Shown piece by piece: positions 47,661-57,541 of a DNA stretch of 64,000 nt (position 1 is the stretch's first letter; every line of letters starts with the position of its first letter). Below the pieces are notes generated by a model. It was not told where the DNA came from. It worked only from the letters and a program-made list of their open reading frames with translations, and made no database searches. The stretch is from an uncultured Lachnospiraceae bacterium (GTDB lineage: Bacteria; Bacillota; Clostridia; Lachnospirales; Lachnospiraceae), in assembly GCA_947593655.1 (NCBI GenBank), contig CANQDS010000001.1, positions 67,081 to 131,080 of the forward strand, read 5' to 3'. Position numbers and translations under genes: made by a program.

Positions 47661-47985
47661 AGACGGATGCCCCGCCGTTTTCTGTTACCTCGACCAGAAT
47701 GCTCTGCCTCTGCGCCGCCTGCCCTGTGAAGACGCCCCTGTTGATCGAACAGTCCCGATAGTCCCTGCCATGGGATATTTTGATATGGGAATCCTCCACA
47801 GGCACATTATTGGTCGGATCAAAACCATGCCAACGCACTCCGTCATAAATTTCCACCCATGCATGGCTCTCTCCATCGCCCGTCAACATCCCCACCACAT
47901 ATCTCGAAGGAATCCTGTCCTCCCGGCACAGTGCAAGCAGGATATGCGAATAATCCTGACATACGCCTTGCGCATAAATGATTAT
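47659..47985 (-). pseudogene. Transglutaminase-like protein, 5'-truncated at the permease gene end
   Basis: YAQGVCQDYSHILLALCREDRIPSRYVVGMLTGDGESHAWVEIYDGVRWHGFDPTNN begins at its catalytic Cys; upstream codons belong to the permease in another frame. Confidence 0.75.
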
Positions 47986-49994
47986 GCCTCCCCTCCGCTG
48001 ACGATCTGATAATAAAAACGCGACGTAATATAATAGACAACAACATAGAACAGAATAAATACCATATAGCAGCACAGGAAACTCAAAACCAGCAGTTTCG
48101 TATCCGTGATCGCAAAAAGCACCAGCAGCTTCTGAATGATCGGAAACGCAAAAGCCAGATGGATTCCCGCTGCCAGCAGCGGCAGAAAAAATACCGTCAG
48201 CATCTGCGAATTGATGCTCTGGCGGATCTCCCGCTTCGTCATTCCGACCTTCTGCATGATGCCGAAGCGCGCCTGATCTTCATAGCCTTCGCTCAGCTGC
48301 TTGTAATACATGATCAGCACCGTCGCCACCAGAAATACCGCCCCTAAGAAAATTCCAAGGAAGAACAAACCGCCGTAAAAACCATAAACTTCCGAACGAT
48401 TGCCTTCCAGACTGTCCACATTGATATGCGAAGAAAATCCGCTGTCATCCGCGCAAAGCGCACCTTTCAGATTCCGCCAAACGGAAAGTTGCTTTTCCCC
48501 TGCGACATCCAGATCAAAACCGTAATAATACTCGGAATAAGCCAGCTGCTGCCCGGAAGCGGTCTTTTCCTTTTGCAGGACATCCGCTATATCGTCATAT
48601 TCCGGCGTAAACACATACACGGAATTTACCGCGCTTACCAGCGCCCCGCCGTCATTTTCAAAACTGTCCACCTGTTTCTTAACGTTCAGTTCCCCATAGA
48701 CATCGATATCCATCCGCTTGCGGTCAAAATTGCCGTGCAGTGCATAAACGATCACTTCTCCCGGCTGAAGCGTTTCCGTCTTTCCCATAATCCGGTTATA
48801 GTCCTCCAGCGGAATAAATTCCAGATACCACACATCATTATAAGAAAAAAATTCCACATTTTCCGGACTTGTGATCACCGTCTCTCCATCAAAATAGCCT
48901 GCCAGTCCCAGATCGGAAAATTCGATCGGATCCTGTTTTCCCACATGGCAGTTTTCCAGTACTTCGTCCGCTTTCTCTTTTAATGCGGCCTTCTGCGTCT
49001 CGTCCGGCGTCTGCATGGTGATCAGGATATCCCGCACATACCGGTTATGCAGGGAGTTCTCCGTTCCGACATATAACGTAACCGTAGACGTCAGCATGAC
49101 CAGAACCATCGTGGAAAGAATGCAGATCGACGCAAGCCCCGCGCCGTTGCGTTTCATCCGGTATGCCATAGAAGAAACGGAGACAAAGTGTCTTGTCTGG
49201 TAATAATAGTTCCGGTTTTTCTGGAGCAGACGGCAGATCACGACGGAACCGGAAATAAAAAGCAGATACGTCGCCGCGATGACCATAAGGACGGCGGCAA
49301 AAAACCACAGCAGCGCTTCAACCGGCTGTTCAATGGAAAGCGCAATCCCGTATGCACAGGCCAGGATTACGAGGCCGAGCAGCGCGGCCAGCCAGTTGCC
49401 TTTCGGCTTTTTCTCTCCGGAATTTTCGCTGCGCAGAAGCTCGATCGGTTTTGCAATGCGGATCTGCGCCATGCTGCTGACAAAGATCAGCCCGAAGATA
49501 ACCAGAAACCACTGCAGGGTAGAGCGCATGGCATCCCAAGAGACGAAAAAAGAAAACGCCGCTTTCTGCCCCATGATCCGGATCATGCAAAGTTCCGCGA
49601 GTTTGGAAAACAGCAATCCGCAGAGCAGTCCCCCGGCCAGCGCGACTGCGGCCGTGATCAGGCTCTCCCAGATCTGGATATGCACGAGGTTCCATTTTCC
49701 CATTCCGAGGATATTGTACAGGCCGTATTCTTTTTTTCTGCGGCGGATCAGAAACGAGTTTGTGTAAAAAAGAAAGACTGCTGCAAAAGCGCCCATCACC
49801 CCGCGCCCCATATCCAGCATCAGCCTCACCGGCTCTTCGCCCGGCAGTCCCGACAGCGCTTCTGTCCTGCTCAGATAATAGATCAGATAATACATCATGA
49901 CCATTCCGATGCAGGTCAAAAGATACGGAATGTACAGCTTACGGTTTTTATAGATCCCCATCCCCGCCAGTTTCGGATAAAATGCTGCCCTCAT
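47982..49994 (-). CDS. FtsX-like ABC permease (BceB-type)
   Basis: About 670 aa, FtsX-like TMs plus large extracellular domain; operon with ATPase and TCS. Confidence 0.9.
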   Translation of the reverse strand: MRAAFYPKLAGMGIYKNRKLYIPYLLTCIGMVMMYYLIYYLSRTEALSGLPGEEPVRLMLDMGRGVMGAFAAVFLFYTNSFLIRRRKKEYGLYNILGMGKWNLVHIQIWESLITAAVALAGGLLCGLLFSKLAELCMIRIMGQKAAFSFFVSWDAMRSTLQWFLVIFGLIFVSSMAQIRIAKPIELLRSENSGEKKPKGNWLAALLGLVILACAYGIALSIEQPVEALLWFFAAVLMVIAATYLLFISGSVVICRLLQKNRNYYYQTRHFVSVSSMAYRMKRNGAGLASICILSTMVLVMLTSTVTLYVGTENSLHNRYVRDILITMQTPDETQKAALKEKADEVLENCHVGKQDPIEFSDLGLAGYFDGETVITSPENVEFFSYNDVWYLEFIPLEDYNRIMGKTETLQPGEVIVYALHGNFDRKRMDIDVYGELNVKKQVDSFENDGGALVSAVNSVYVFTPEYDDIADVLQKEKTASGQQLAYSEYYYGFDLDVAGEKQLSVWRNLKGALCADDSGFSSHINVDSLEGNRSEVYGFYGGLFFLGIFLGAVFLVATVLIMYYKQLSEGYEDQARFGIMQKVGMTKREIRQSINSQMLTVFFLPLLAAGIHLAFAFPIIQKLLVLFAITDTKLLVLSFLCCYMVFILFYVVVYYITSRFYYQIVSGGEA

Positions 49995-50752
49995 GCCTTC
50001 TCACCTCCGGTTGCCAATACGGTCAGCGTATTGGAAATATTCTGATACAGCGCTTCATCCGTCTGCTCGCCCCGGTAGATCTGATGAAACACTTCCCCGT
50101 CCTTGATGAAAAGCACGCGGCTCGCATGGCTGGCCGCCTTGACGGAATGCGTTACCATGAGGATGGTCTGGCCTTCTTTATGGATCTCCGAAAAAAGATG
50201 TAAGAGTTCATCCGTCGCCTTGGAGTCCAGTGCGCCGGTCGGCTCGTCCGCGAGGATCAGTTTCGGCCGGGAGATCAGCGCCCTTGCAACGGCCGCCCGC
50301 TGTTTCTGCCCGCCTGATACTTCGTAAGGGTATTTCTCCAGAATCTCCCGGATCCCCAGCTTATCCGCGATCGGCAGGAGACGCTCTTCCATTTCCCGGA
50401 AGCTCTTTCCCTCCAGTACCAGCGGCAGGAAAATATTGTCTTTCAGGGAAAAGGTATCCAGCAGATTAAAGTCCTGAAATACGAATCCCAGATTGTCGCG
50501 CCGGAAAGCCGCGACATATTTTTCCTTGATCTTAACGAGATTATTGCCGTCGAGCAGCACCTCCCCGCCGGTCGGACGGTCAAACGCCGCCAGAATATTC
50601 AAAAGCGTGGTCTTCCCGGAACCGCTCTCGCCCATGATCGCGACATATTCGCCTTTTTCCACATAAAAAGTGACATTGCGCAGCGCTTCGATCTGATTGC
50701 CTCCGAAACGCGTTGTGTAAATTTTCTTTAAATTTTTCACTTCTAACATCAT
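49991..50752 (-). CDS. ABC transporter ATP-binding protein (BceA-type)
   Basis: MMLEVKNLKKIYTTRFGGNQIEALRNVTFYVEKGEYVAIMGESGSGKTTLLNILAAFDRPTGG. Confidence 0.95.
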   Translation of the reverse strand: MMLEVKNLKKIYTTRFGGNQIEALRNVTFYVEKGEYVAIMGESGSGKTTLLNILAAFDRPTGGEVLLDGNNLVKIKEKYVAAFRRDNLGFVFQDFNLLDTFSLKDNIFLPLVLEGKSFREMEERLLPIADKLGIREILEKYPYEVSGGQKQRAAVARALISRPKLILADEPTGALDSKATDELLHLFSEIHKEGQTILMVTHSVKAASHASRVLFIKDGEVFHQIYRGEQTDEALYQNISNTLTVLATGGEKA

Positions 50753-50858
50753 GATATCCTCCTGTATTTGTTCAGATCCATTATAAAAACCGGAAAAACG
50801 TTCCGCCATTGATTCGGCTTACATTTTTCCGGTCTGAACTTACAGTTTTGTAAGATGA

Positions 50859-51857
50859 TCATTCTACTTCCAGCGCCTTCTTTGCCAGGCCGATCCGCAC
50901 AGCGGTCCCTTCGCCGGGCACGGATTCCAGCCGGATCGAGTGCCCCAGATTCCCGCAGATCCTTTTGCACAGGTACAGGCCGAGGCCGGACGCTTTCTTA
51001 TCCTCCCGCCCGTTGAAACCGGTAAAACCCTTCTCAAAAACGCGCGGCACGTCTTCCGGCGCAATCCCGATCCCGGTATCCCGGATGCACAGGATCTTCG
51101 GTTCTTCCAGTGAGATCGTAATGCTTCCCTCTCTGGTATATTTCAGCGCATTGGACAAAACCTGCCCGATCACGAACAGCAGCCATTTCTCATCCGTGAG
51201 TACTGTGCAGGAAAGAGGCTCATAGACAAGCTGCAGCTTTTTCCCGATAAACTGCGGTGCGAACTGCTTCACCGCCTGGCGCACGATCCCGTCCAGATCG
51301 TATTCCTTCAGAAGATAGTCCGTGCTTTCGCTGTCCAGGCGCAGATAACACATCACCATTTCCACATACTGCTCGATCCGGATCAGATCCATTTCCAGAT
51401 CCCGGCACAACGCGCTGTCCTGACTGCCCAGCTTTAAACGCATGGAAGCGATCGGCGTTTTGACCTGATGCGCCCATGCCATATAATAATCCGCGAGATC
51501 GGCGTAGCGGTGCACCCCGTCCTCTTCCAGATCATGCATCCGCTCTCCCGTCTGCCGCAGAAGTTTTTGATAGGCTTCTTCGATGCAGTCCTTCGGTTCG
51601 GGCAGTTCTTCATAGAACAGGGGATCCTGCAGAAATCCTCCCAGAATACGGGAAATCTCCTGATACCGCTTCCGATAGCGCCAATAGTCCGTTCCCAGCA
51701 GAATCAGCCCCAGAAAAACGCACAGCGCGAATGCATAAAGGGATACCGGCAGCGGCAGCCCGAACAGCCAGCAGGTCACCATGTAGACCAGCGTCCACAA
51801 AAAACCTGTCAAAATTAATTTTCCCCGCGACCGCAGCCACGAAATCCACAAATGCAT
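50859..51857 (-). CDS. Sensor histidine kinase (BceS-like)
   Basis: DYYMAWAHQVKTPIASMRLKL; KKASGLGLYLCKRICGNLGHSIRLES. Confidence 0.93.
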   Translation of the reverse strand: MHLWISWLRSRGKLILTGFLWTLVYMVTCWLFGLPLPVSLYAFALCVFLGLILLGTDYWRYRKRYQEISRILGGFLQDPLFYEELPEPKDCIEEAYQKLLRQTGERMHDLEEDGVHRYADLADYYMAWAHQVKTPIASMRLKLGSQDSALCRDLEMDLIRIEQYVEMVMCYLRLDSESTDYLLKEYDLDGIVRQAVKQFAPQFIGKKLQLVYEPLSCTVLTDEKWLLFVIGQVLSNALKYTREGSITISLEEPKILCIRDTGIGIAPEDVPRVFEKGFTGFNGREDKKASGLGLYLCKRICGNLGHSIRLESVPGEGTAVRIGLAKKALEVE

Positions 51858-51861
51858 AAAT

Positions 51862-52545
51862 TTACTCCAGAAGATACCCCATGCCGACTTTCGTCGTGAT
51901 AAAACCGTCCAGCCCCGCCGCGGCCAGCTTTCTGCGCAGACGGTTCACATTGACGGAAAGCGTATTTTCATCCACAAAGCTCTCATCTTCCCACAAACGC
52001 CGCATCAGCCGGTTCCGGCTGACGACCTGCCCTTTCTGCTCCATCAGGGTTTTTAAGATGCGGAACTCATTTTTCGTCAGTTCGATCTGCTGCCCCTGAT
52101 ACGTCAGTTCCGCGTCCGCAAGATTTAAAAGCGCGCCGTGGTGTTCCAAGACCGGAACCTTCCCGCCGAAATCATATGCCCGCCGCAGCATCGCCTGCAC
52201 CTTTGCGAGCAGCACATCCATGTCAAACGGTTTTGCGATAAAATCATCTCCGCCCATGTTCATGGCCATGACAATATTCATCTTATCCGAAGCGGAAGAC
52301 AGGAAGATCACCGGCACTTTGGACGCCCTGCGGATCTCGCTGCACCAATGGTATCCGTTGAAAAACGGCAGGGTAATGTCCATCAGGACCAGATGCGGGG
52401 AAAAGTCCCCGAATTCTTCTAAAACCGCGTCAAATTTTTCCACGCACCGGGGCTGCAGCCCCCACATCCGCAGGGCGTCCCCGATCGCATGGGCGATCCC
52501 CGTATCATCTTCCACGATCAGCACCCGGTACTGTGTTTCCGTCAT
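51862..52545 (-). CDS. OmpR-family response regulator (BceR-like)
   Basis: YRVLIVEDDTGIAHAIGDAL; winged-helix C-term ENTLSVNVNRLRRKLAAAGLDGFITTKVGMGYLLE. Confidence 0.95.
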   Translation of the reverse strand: MTETQYRVLIVEDDTGIAHAIGDALRMWGLQPRCVEKFDAVLEEFGDFSPHLVLMDITLPFFNGYHWCSEIRRASKVPVIFLSSASDKMNIVMAMNMGGDDFIAKPFDMDVLLAKVQAMLRRAYDFGGKVPVLEHHGALLNLADAELTYQGQQIELTKNEFRILKTLMEQKGQVVSRNRLMRRLWEDESFVDENTLSVNVNRLRRKLAAAGLDGFITTKVGMGYLLE

Positions 52546-52558
52546 GTAAGCGCTCCTG

Positions 52559-53734
52559 TCATTGTCCGCCTGTTTCATCTGTTTTTTCCACCGCCTCCAT
52601 AAGGACTTCGCCCCGGCTGTTCCGTTTGATCACATCGCGGCGCAGCAGCTGGTAAACGGCCGCCGCAAGCGGTACTCCCAGAAGCATTCCGCCGATTCCT
52701 AAAACGCCTCCGCCGATCGTTACGGCGGTCAGCACCCAGACGCCCGGAAGCCCGATCGAATTGCCTACCACGCGCGGATAGATCAGATTTCCTTCGAGCT
52801 GCTGCAGGATCCCGAGGAATACCAGAAACAGGATCGCTTTCACCGGCGACACGGTAAAGATCATAAATGCTCCGACGATCGCCCCGATATACGCCCCGGC
52901 AACCGGGATCAAGGCGGTAAAGCCGATCAGGCATCCGATCATCGTCGCATACGGGAAGCGGAAGATCCACATTCCCAGAATGCAGAGCGAACCGATAATG
53001 ACCGCCTCAACGCACTGGCCGACAATAAAATTGTGGAAGGACTGATCCACCGTGCGGATGATATATAACAGCTTGTCCTCCGCTTTCCTGCTCAGATAAG
53101 TATGCATAAGGCGCAGAAAATTCTGTCCCAGCTTCTCTTTCCCGGCGAGCAGATAGATCGAGAAGATCGCTCCCAGAAACAGCGTCACCAGCGTGGAAAA
53201 AAACGAGGACACGACCAGAAGAATGGAGTTCATCGCTCCGCCCACGCCGTTGACCAGCAGGTTGACGCCCGTCTTTACGGCTTTGGCCCAGTCAATATTC
53301 TCGGTCCAGTATTTATCCAGTCCCCCCGTCAGGTACTGGCTGATCCCGAAATGCTCTTCCAGCCAGAGATAGGCATTCTTGATCGTCCGCGGAAGCGCTT
53401 CGATCAGCATGGCGATACAGGCGGCCAGCTGCGGAAGGATCATCTGGATCAGAACGATCACGATCAGAAATACGGTTAAAAACGCCAGGATCATGCAGAA
53501 CGGGCGCTTCATCTTCCGGATCGCGGAATTTTTACAGATCATAACATAGTATTTTTCATAAAAACTCATCAGGATATTCACCATGTACGCGATCGCACAG
53601 CCGACCAGAAGCGGAACCGCCGCACCGACAACCGCAACCGCCAGATTCGAAAACGCCGCCCAGTAATGGATCAGCAGAAAAATGACAAATGCGGTTACAA
53701 TCACCTTAAAACAGGTTTTCCATTCAATTTTCAT
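52559..53734 (-). CDS. AI-2E family transporter
   Basis: Eight-TM-like protein, IGFTALIPVAGAYIGAIVGAF, QQLEGNLIYPRVVGNSIGLPGVWVL. Confidence 0.92.
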   Translation of the reverse strand: MKIEWKTCFKVIVTAFVIFLLIHYWAAFSNLAVAVVGAAVPLLVGCAIAYMVNILMSFYEKYYVMICKNSAIRKMKRPFCMILAFLTVFLIVIVLIQMILPQLAACIAMLIEALPRTIKNAYLWLEEHFGISQYLTGGLDKYWTENIDWAKAVKTGVNLLVNGVGGAMNSILLVVSSFFSTLVTLFLGAIFSIYLLAGKEKLGQNFLRLMHTYLSRKAEDKLLYIIRTVDQSFHNFIVGQCVEAVIIGSLCILGMWIFRFPYATMIGCLIGFTALIPVAGAYIGAIVGAFMIFTVSPVKAILFLVFLGILQQLEGNLIYPRVVGNSIGLPGVWVLTAVTIGGGVLGIGGMLLGVPLAAAVYQLLRRDVIKRNSRGEVLMEAVEKTDETGGQ

Positions 53735-53926
53735 ATTCCCCTCCTAATTTGAATCACTGAATTTGACTGCTTCCTCTCCATTATATCCGTTTTCCGCATA
53801 ATGTAAAAGAAAATAATGAAATTGCGCCTTGACAAGCGTATTTTCCCCATGTTATATTTACTACGTCAGTCGTAGTACGACAGTCGTATCAACGCCGCTG
53901 CGGCGGCAGCACAGAAAGGAGGAGCC

Positions 53927-54283
53927 ATGAACAGCATCAGCAGCGATGTCATCCGCGGTTACAATGACACGATGATCCTGTACCTTCTTTTGGAAAAACC
54001 GTCTTATGGCTATGAGATCTCCAAGCAGATCAAGCAGCTGACCAGGGAAAAGTACATTATCAAGGAGACGACGCTTTACTCCGCTTTTACCCGGATGGAG
54101 AAGCACGGCTACATCGTATCCTTTTCCTCCGACGAAGAAGGAAGTGGGAAGCGCAGAACCTATTACCGCATCACGGAAGCCGGACGGCAGTATTATATGG
54201 CCAAGCGCGATGAATGGCAGCTTACCAAAGAAGTGATTGAACATTTTATCTTAAAGGAGGGATCCGGGAATGGAAACCATTAG
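53927..54283 (+). CDS. PadR family transcriptional regulator
   Basis: [46 protein letters not shown]. Confidence 0.93.
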   Translation: MNSISSDVIRGYNDTMILYLLLEKPSYGYEISKQIKQLTREKYIIKETTLYSAFTRMEKHGYIVSFSSDEEGSGKRRTYYRITEAGRQYYMAKRDEWQLTKEVIEHFILKEGSGNGNH

Positions 54284-54701
54284 GAATTATCTGGAAAATA
54301 TGTTTGCGAACCTTCCCCTGACGCCGGAAGTCGTGCGTGCCAAAAATGAACTCTGGCAGATGATGGAAGATAAATACACGGAATTAAAGAAAGAAGGCAA
54401 GAGCGAAAACGAAGCCGTCGGCACTGTGATCGCGGAATTTGGAAATCTGGATGAACTTTCCGAAGACCTCGGGATCCGCAGTTTTGTCAAATCCGAAAAC
54501 GCCTCCTCCATTTCCCGCAAACAGGAGGCAGACTACGGGACACCTGCCCGGAACACCGTCATGTCCGTATTCTGGCCGACCGTATCCTGTCTTTATCTGT
54601 GCTGGAGCTTCCTCAGCTTTGACTGGCACATCACATGGATCATCTGGCCGACTGCCGCTGTGATATTTGCCCTGTTAAAAGCGCTTTTTACAAACCGATA
54701 G
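54270..54701 (+). CDS. DUF1700/permease-prefix-like membrane protein
   Basis: [53 protein letters not shown]. Confidence 0.8.
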   Translation: METIRNYLENMFANLPLTPEVVRAKNELWQMMEDKYTELKKEGKSENEAVGTVIAEFGNLDELSEDLGIRSFVKSENASSISRKQEADYGTPARNTVMSVFWPTVSCLYLCWSFLSFDWHITWIIWPTAAVIFALLKALFTNR

Positions 54702-54714
54702 ATAGGAGGAACTT

Positions 54715-55533
54715 ATGAAAAAACAGATATATCTTGTGATCCTGACCGTCATTACCGTGCTCTGCATCATCGTTGGAAGCGCGTACCATCTTTTCGGCTG
54801 GATGGGAAATTCATTCGGAAATATCTTTGGCTCTCTCGACCACAGCCGGGTTACTTATTCCGAGGATCTCGACAATCTGAAAGAAATCCGTCTGGAGTGC
54901 TCCGTGATGGACGTTACGATCAAAACAGGCGGTTCTTTCCACTTAAGTTATGACTGCGTCGCTTACCTCGTTCCCGAAATCCGGGTAACGGACGGCGCGC
55001 TGATCCTGGAACAGCCGGCCGTTCCGCATTTCGGCGGTTTCAATAACCGCTGCAGCATGACGCTGACCGTTCCTTCCCAGACGGTTTTGTCCAATTCCGC
55101 CATTACCGTGGATGTCGGCGATATCCGCCTGACGGATACGGCTTTTGACCAAAAAAGCACGATCACGCTCGATGTCGGCGATATCCGGATCAAAAACTGT
55201 ACCTTCGCGGACGCGGAACTGGGAAATGACGTCGGCGATATCCGTCTGGAGGATTCATCGCTTCGGACTTCCAAAATCAGCGCAAATATCGGCGATGTCA
55301 AACTGACCGACTGCACGTTCGGCTTTCTGGATGTTTCTAACGACATCGGCGACATCTCTGTCGATTCCGGCGAGGATCTCTCCGGTTATCCGATGGAATT
55401 TTCCTGCGATGCGGGAAGCGTAACGGTAAACGGCAGAAACCACAAGCGGCATTTTTCGCAGGACGGTTCGCTTCCGGATTCCGGTATCGAACTGGAAAAC
55501 AACGTGGGAGATATTACCGTAAAATATCAGTAA
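54715..55533 (+). CDS. DUF4097 beta-repeat protein
   Basis: Repeated VGDIRLxDxxF / DVGDIRIKNCTF motifs; follows PadR/DUF1700. Confidence 0.85.
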   Translation: MKKQIYLVILTVITVLCIIVGSAYHLFGWMGNSFGNIFGSLDHSRVTYSEDLDNLKEIRLECSVMDVTIKTGGSFHLSYDCVAYLVPEIRVTDGALILEQPAVPHFGGFNNRCSMTLTVPSQTVLSNSAITVDVGDIRLTDTAFDQKSTITLDVGDIRIKNCTFADAELGNDVGDIRLEDSSLRTSKISANIGDVKLTDCTFGFLDVSNDIGDISVDSGEDLSGYPMEFSCDAGSVTVNGRNHKRHFSQDGSLPDSGIELENNVGDITVKYQ

Positions 55534-55539
55534 CCGGTA

Positions 55540-55574
55540 TCGAAAGCGGCCTTCTTTTCACCGGCCGCTTTCGA
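55540..55574. terminator. Perfect 12-bp inverted repeat, probable convergent terminator
   Basis: TCGAAAGCGGCC...GGCCGCTTTCGA. Confidence 0.55.
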
Positions 55575-55929
55575 TCTGATGCGCTTCTTTTAACAGTTCC
55601 GCAAACAGCTGCGCCGGCGTCCAGAATACATTGTGCTCCGTAAGAACCGCTTTCAAGCCGACCGGTTCCGTTCCGCTTTCCCGGTATTCTTTCAGAAACA
55701 GATCCACCTGTCCGGAATCCATCCCGGAAAACACCAGCATTTCCGCCGGAAACGCGCCCCCGGCATACGGCGCATGTTCTCTGGAAAATCCCGTGATCCC
55801 CGCCAAATATCCCAGCTTCTGGCCGTAGTCCTTCGGAACGATCTTCCGGACAGTGATCTGCAGACGGCGGCAGATCCGCCCGATCTCTTTTTCCTTTTCT
55901 TTTTCTATCTGAAATAATAAAATCTGCAT
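55558..55929 (-). CDS. DUF3783-like protein
   Basis: MQILLFQIEKEKEKEIGRICRRLQI...EMLVFSGMDSGQVDLFLKEYRESGTEPVGLKAVLTEHNVFWT. Confidence 0.7.
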   Translation of the reverse strand: MQILLFQIEKEKEKEIGRICRRLQITVRKIVPKDYGQKLGYLAGITGFSREHAPYAGGAFPAEMLVFSGMDSGQVDLFLKEYRESGTEPVGLKAVLTEHNVFWTPAQLFAELLKEAHQIESGR

Positions 55930-55961
55930 GGCATATACCCTTTTTAATGTGTTCATAGAAG

Positions 55962-56372
55962 TTACTGCTGTGCGTGCCTGGAATTAAGCAGCTGCATAAG
56001 ACCATCCTGAAGAACCTGCGAACAGTTCACGCCCCGCTTATCCGCAAGGGCGGCCATCCATGCAGGGAGGGATACGTTTTTGCGGACCGCCTTCGTGTCT
56101 GTAGCTGCGCGATAGGCGAGCGTATCAATGCAGATGATCGAGCAGGTGGCATTCTCCGGAATGTCAAGCCTGCATTGCGGCGTGGCAGCAGGAATCTCAT
56201 TTCCCTCGTCTTCGGCGACCACGAGCCACCCGCTGGCGGCGTCCGTAATCATTTCAATGGCGTCCTCGATGCTGTCCCCGGTGGTAATGCACCCCGGAAG
56301 ATCAGGCACTCTGCAGTAATATTTTGTGCCGTCCTCGTTGGGTTCAAATGTTGCGGTATAGATATATTTCAT
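55962..56372 (-). CDS. hicB: HicB family antitoxin
   Basis: YTATFEPNEDGTKYYCRVPDLPGCITTGDSIEDAIEMITDAASGWL. Confidence 0.93.
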   Translation of the reverse strand: MKYIYTATFEPNEDGTKYYCRVPDLPGCITTGDSIEDAIEMITDAASGWLVVAEDEGNEIPAATPQCRLDIPENATCSIICIDTLAYRAATDTKAVRKNVSLPAWMAALADKRGVNCSQVLQDGLMQLLNSRHAQQ

Positions 56373-56405
56373 TGTCAGCCTCCTTTTACTGGCGGCTAGG
56401 AGGCA

Positions 56406-56591
56406 TTACCTCCCGCCTTGTTTGATTTCCTTGCGTATGTAGCGGAGATCGTCTTCATCAAAATGCCCGCGCTTCAGAGGGATGGAATACTTTGTTTCGG
56501 GGTTATAGTAGATATCGTGATTTCCGCCGCTCCGCTTGAATTGATAGCCGTTGTTGTTTAAGTCCTTAATTGCGATGTTCCTCGGGTTCAT
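56406..56591 (-). CDS. hicA: HicA family mRNA-interferase toxin
   Basis: DLNNNGYQFKRSGGNHDIYYNPETKYSIPLKRGHFDEDDLRYIRKEI. Confidence 0.93.
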   Translation of the reverse strand: MNPRNIAIKDLNNNGYQFKRSGGNHDIYYNPETKYSIPLKRGHFDEDDLRYIRKEIKQGGR

Positions 56592-56777
56592 GATTTCCCT
56601 CCTTATAATTATATTATACACAAAATTACACAATTTTCAATAGCGCTAATTTCACTAACGCCCGAAAATAAAAATTTATCGTAAAACGATAAATTTTTCT
56701 TGTAATTCGACGTGAAATGGGATATACTCCCATATAGACAATGTATATACATTCAAAATACCATCAGGAGGTTTCTT

Positions 56778-57248
56778 ATGAAGCAGAAAAAAATATCCCG
56801 CTGGCTGAAAGCTATGATCCTGATGCTGGCGGTTCTGGGCATCCTGTTTTTCGGCCCGCTCACCTGTTTTGCCTTCCAGTACAAAGCCGAACATCCGGGC
56901 AGCCTGTTCTGGACCTTTATCTTTTTCAGCTGGTATACCGCGCTCCTCTGTTATGCCGTTCTGATCGAATTCTGGAAAATCTGTACCGAGATTGGACGGG
57001 ATAATTCGTTTTCTATGGAGAACGCAATCGGACTCCACCGCATGGGAATGTGCGCCGTTGCCGCGGAAGCGGGTTTTCTCGCCCGTTTCTTATGGTTTCT
57101 GCTGATCCATGAGCTGCGTCCCTGGCCGGTTCTTCTGATCGTCCTGGAAATGCTTCTCTGCCTGATCTTTGTGACGCTCTGCGAAGCGCTTTCCAAACTT
57201 ACGCAGAATGCTTACGAAGTAAAGCGCGAAAATGAGCTTACCATTTAG
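56778..57248 (+). CDS. DUF2975-like membrane protein
   Basis: MKQKKISRWLKAMILMLAVLGILFFGP; paired with YozG-like HTH. Confidence 0.75.
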   Translation: MKQKKISRWLKAMILMLAVLGILFFGPLTCFAFQYKAEHPGSLFWTFIFFSWYTALLCYAVLIEFWKICTEIGRDNSFSMENAIGLHRMGMCAVAAEAGFLARFLWFLLIHELRPWPVLLIVLEMLLCLIFVTLCEALSKLTQNAYEVKRENELTI

Positions 57249-57260
57249 GAGGGGGATTTT

Positions 57261-57506
57261 ATGGCGATCATCATAAATATCGACGTAATGCTTGCCAAGC
57301 GGAAAATGAGCGTGACCGAGCTTTCTGAAGCGCTTCAGATCACGATGGCCAACGTTTCTATTTTAAAGAACGGCAAGGCAAAAGCATTGAAAATAGACAC
57401 TTTAAATAAATTGTGCAAAGCATTGGACTGCCAGCCCGGCGACCTTTTGGAATACCGCCCGGATGCCGTCAAGGAACCTGACACGCCTGATGCGCACAAA
57501 GATTGA
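57261..57506 (+). CDS. XRE/YozG-like HTH regulator
   Basis: MLAKRKMSVTELSEALQITMANVSILKNGKAKALKIDTLNKLCKALDCQPGDLLEYRP. Confidence 0.93.
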   Translation: MAIIINIDVMLAKRKMSVTELSEALQITMANVSILKNGKAKALKIDTLNKLCKALDCQPGDLLEYRPDAVKEPDTPDAHKD

Positions 57507-57541
57507 TCTTGCGATTCCATTTACAGAGGAGGGAAATTATC

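Noticed and set aside
49188-50045. 285-aa plus-strand ORF opposite the BceB-like permease
   Set aside because: Antisense shadow ORF in GC-rich coding DNA; Q/H/R-biased, no motif.
55056-55350. Repeated GGCGATATCCG-like DNA in the DUF4097 gene as possible CRISPR or regulatory repeat
   Set aside because: Spacing and sequence follow the protein beta-repeat (VGDIRL); no constant repeat plus unique spacers.
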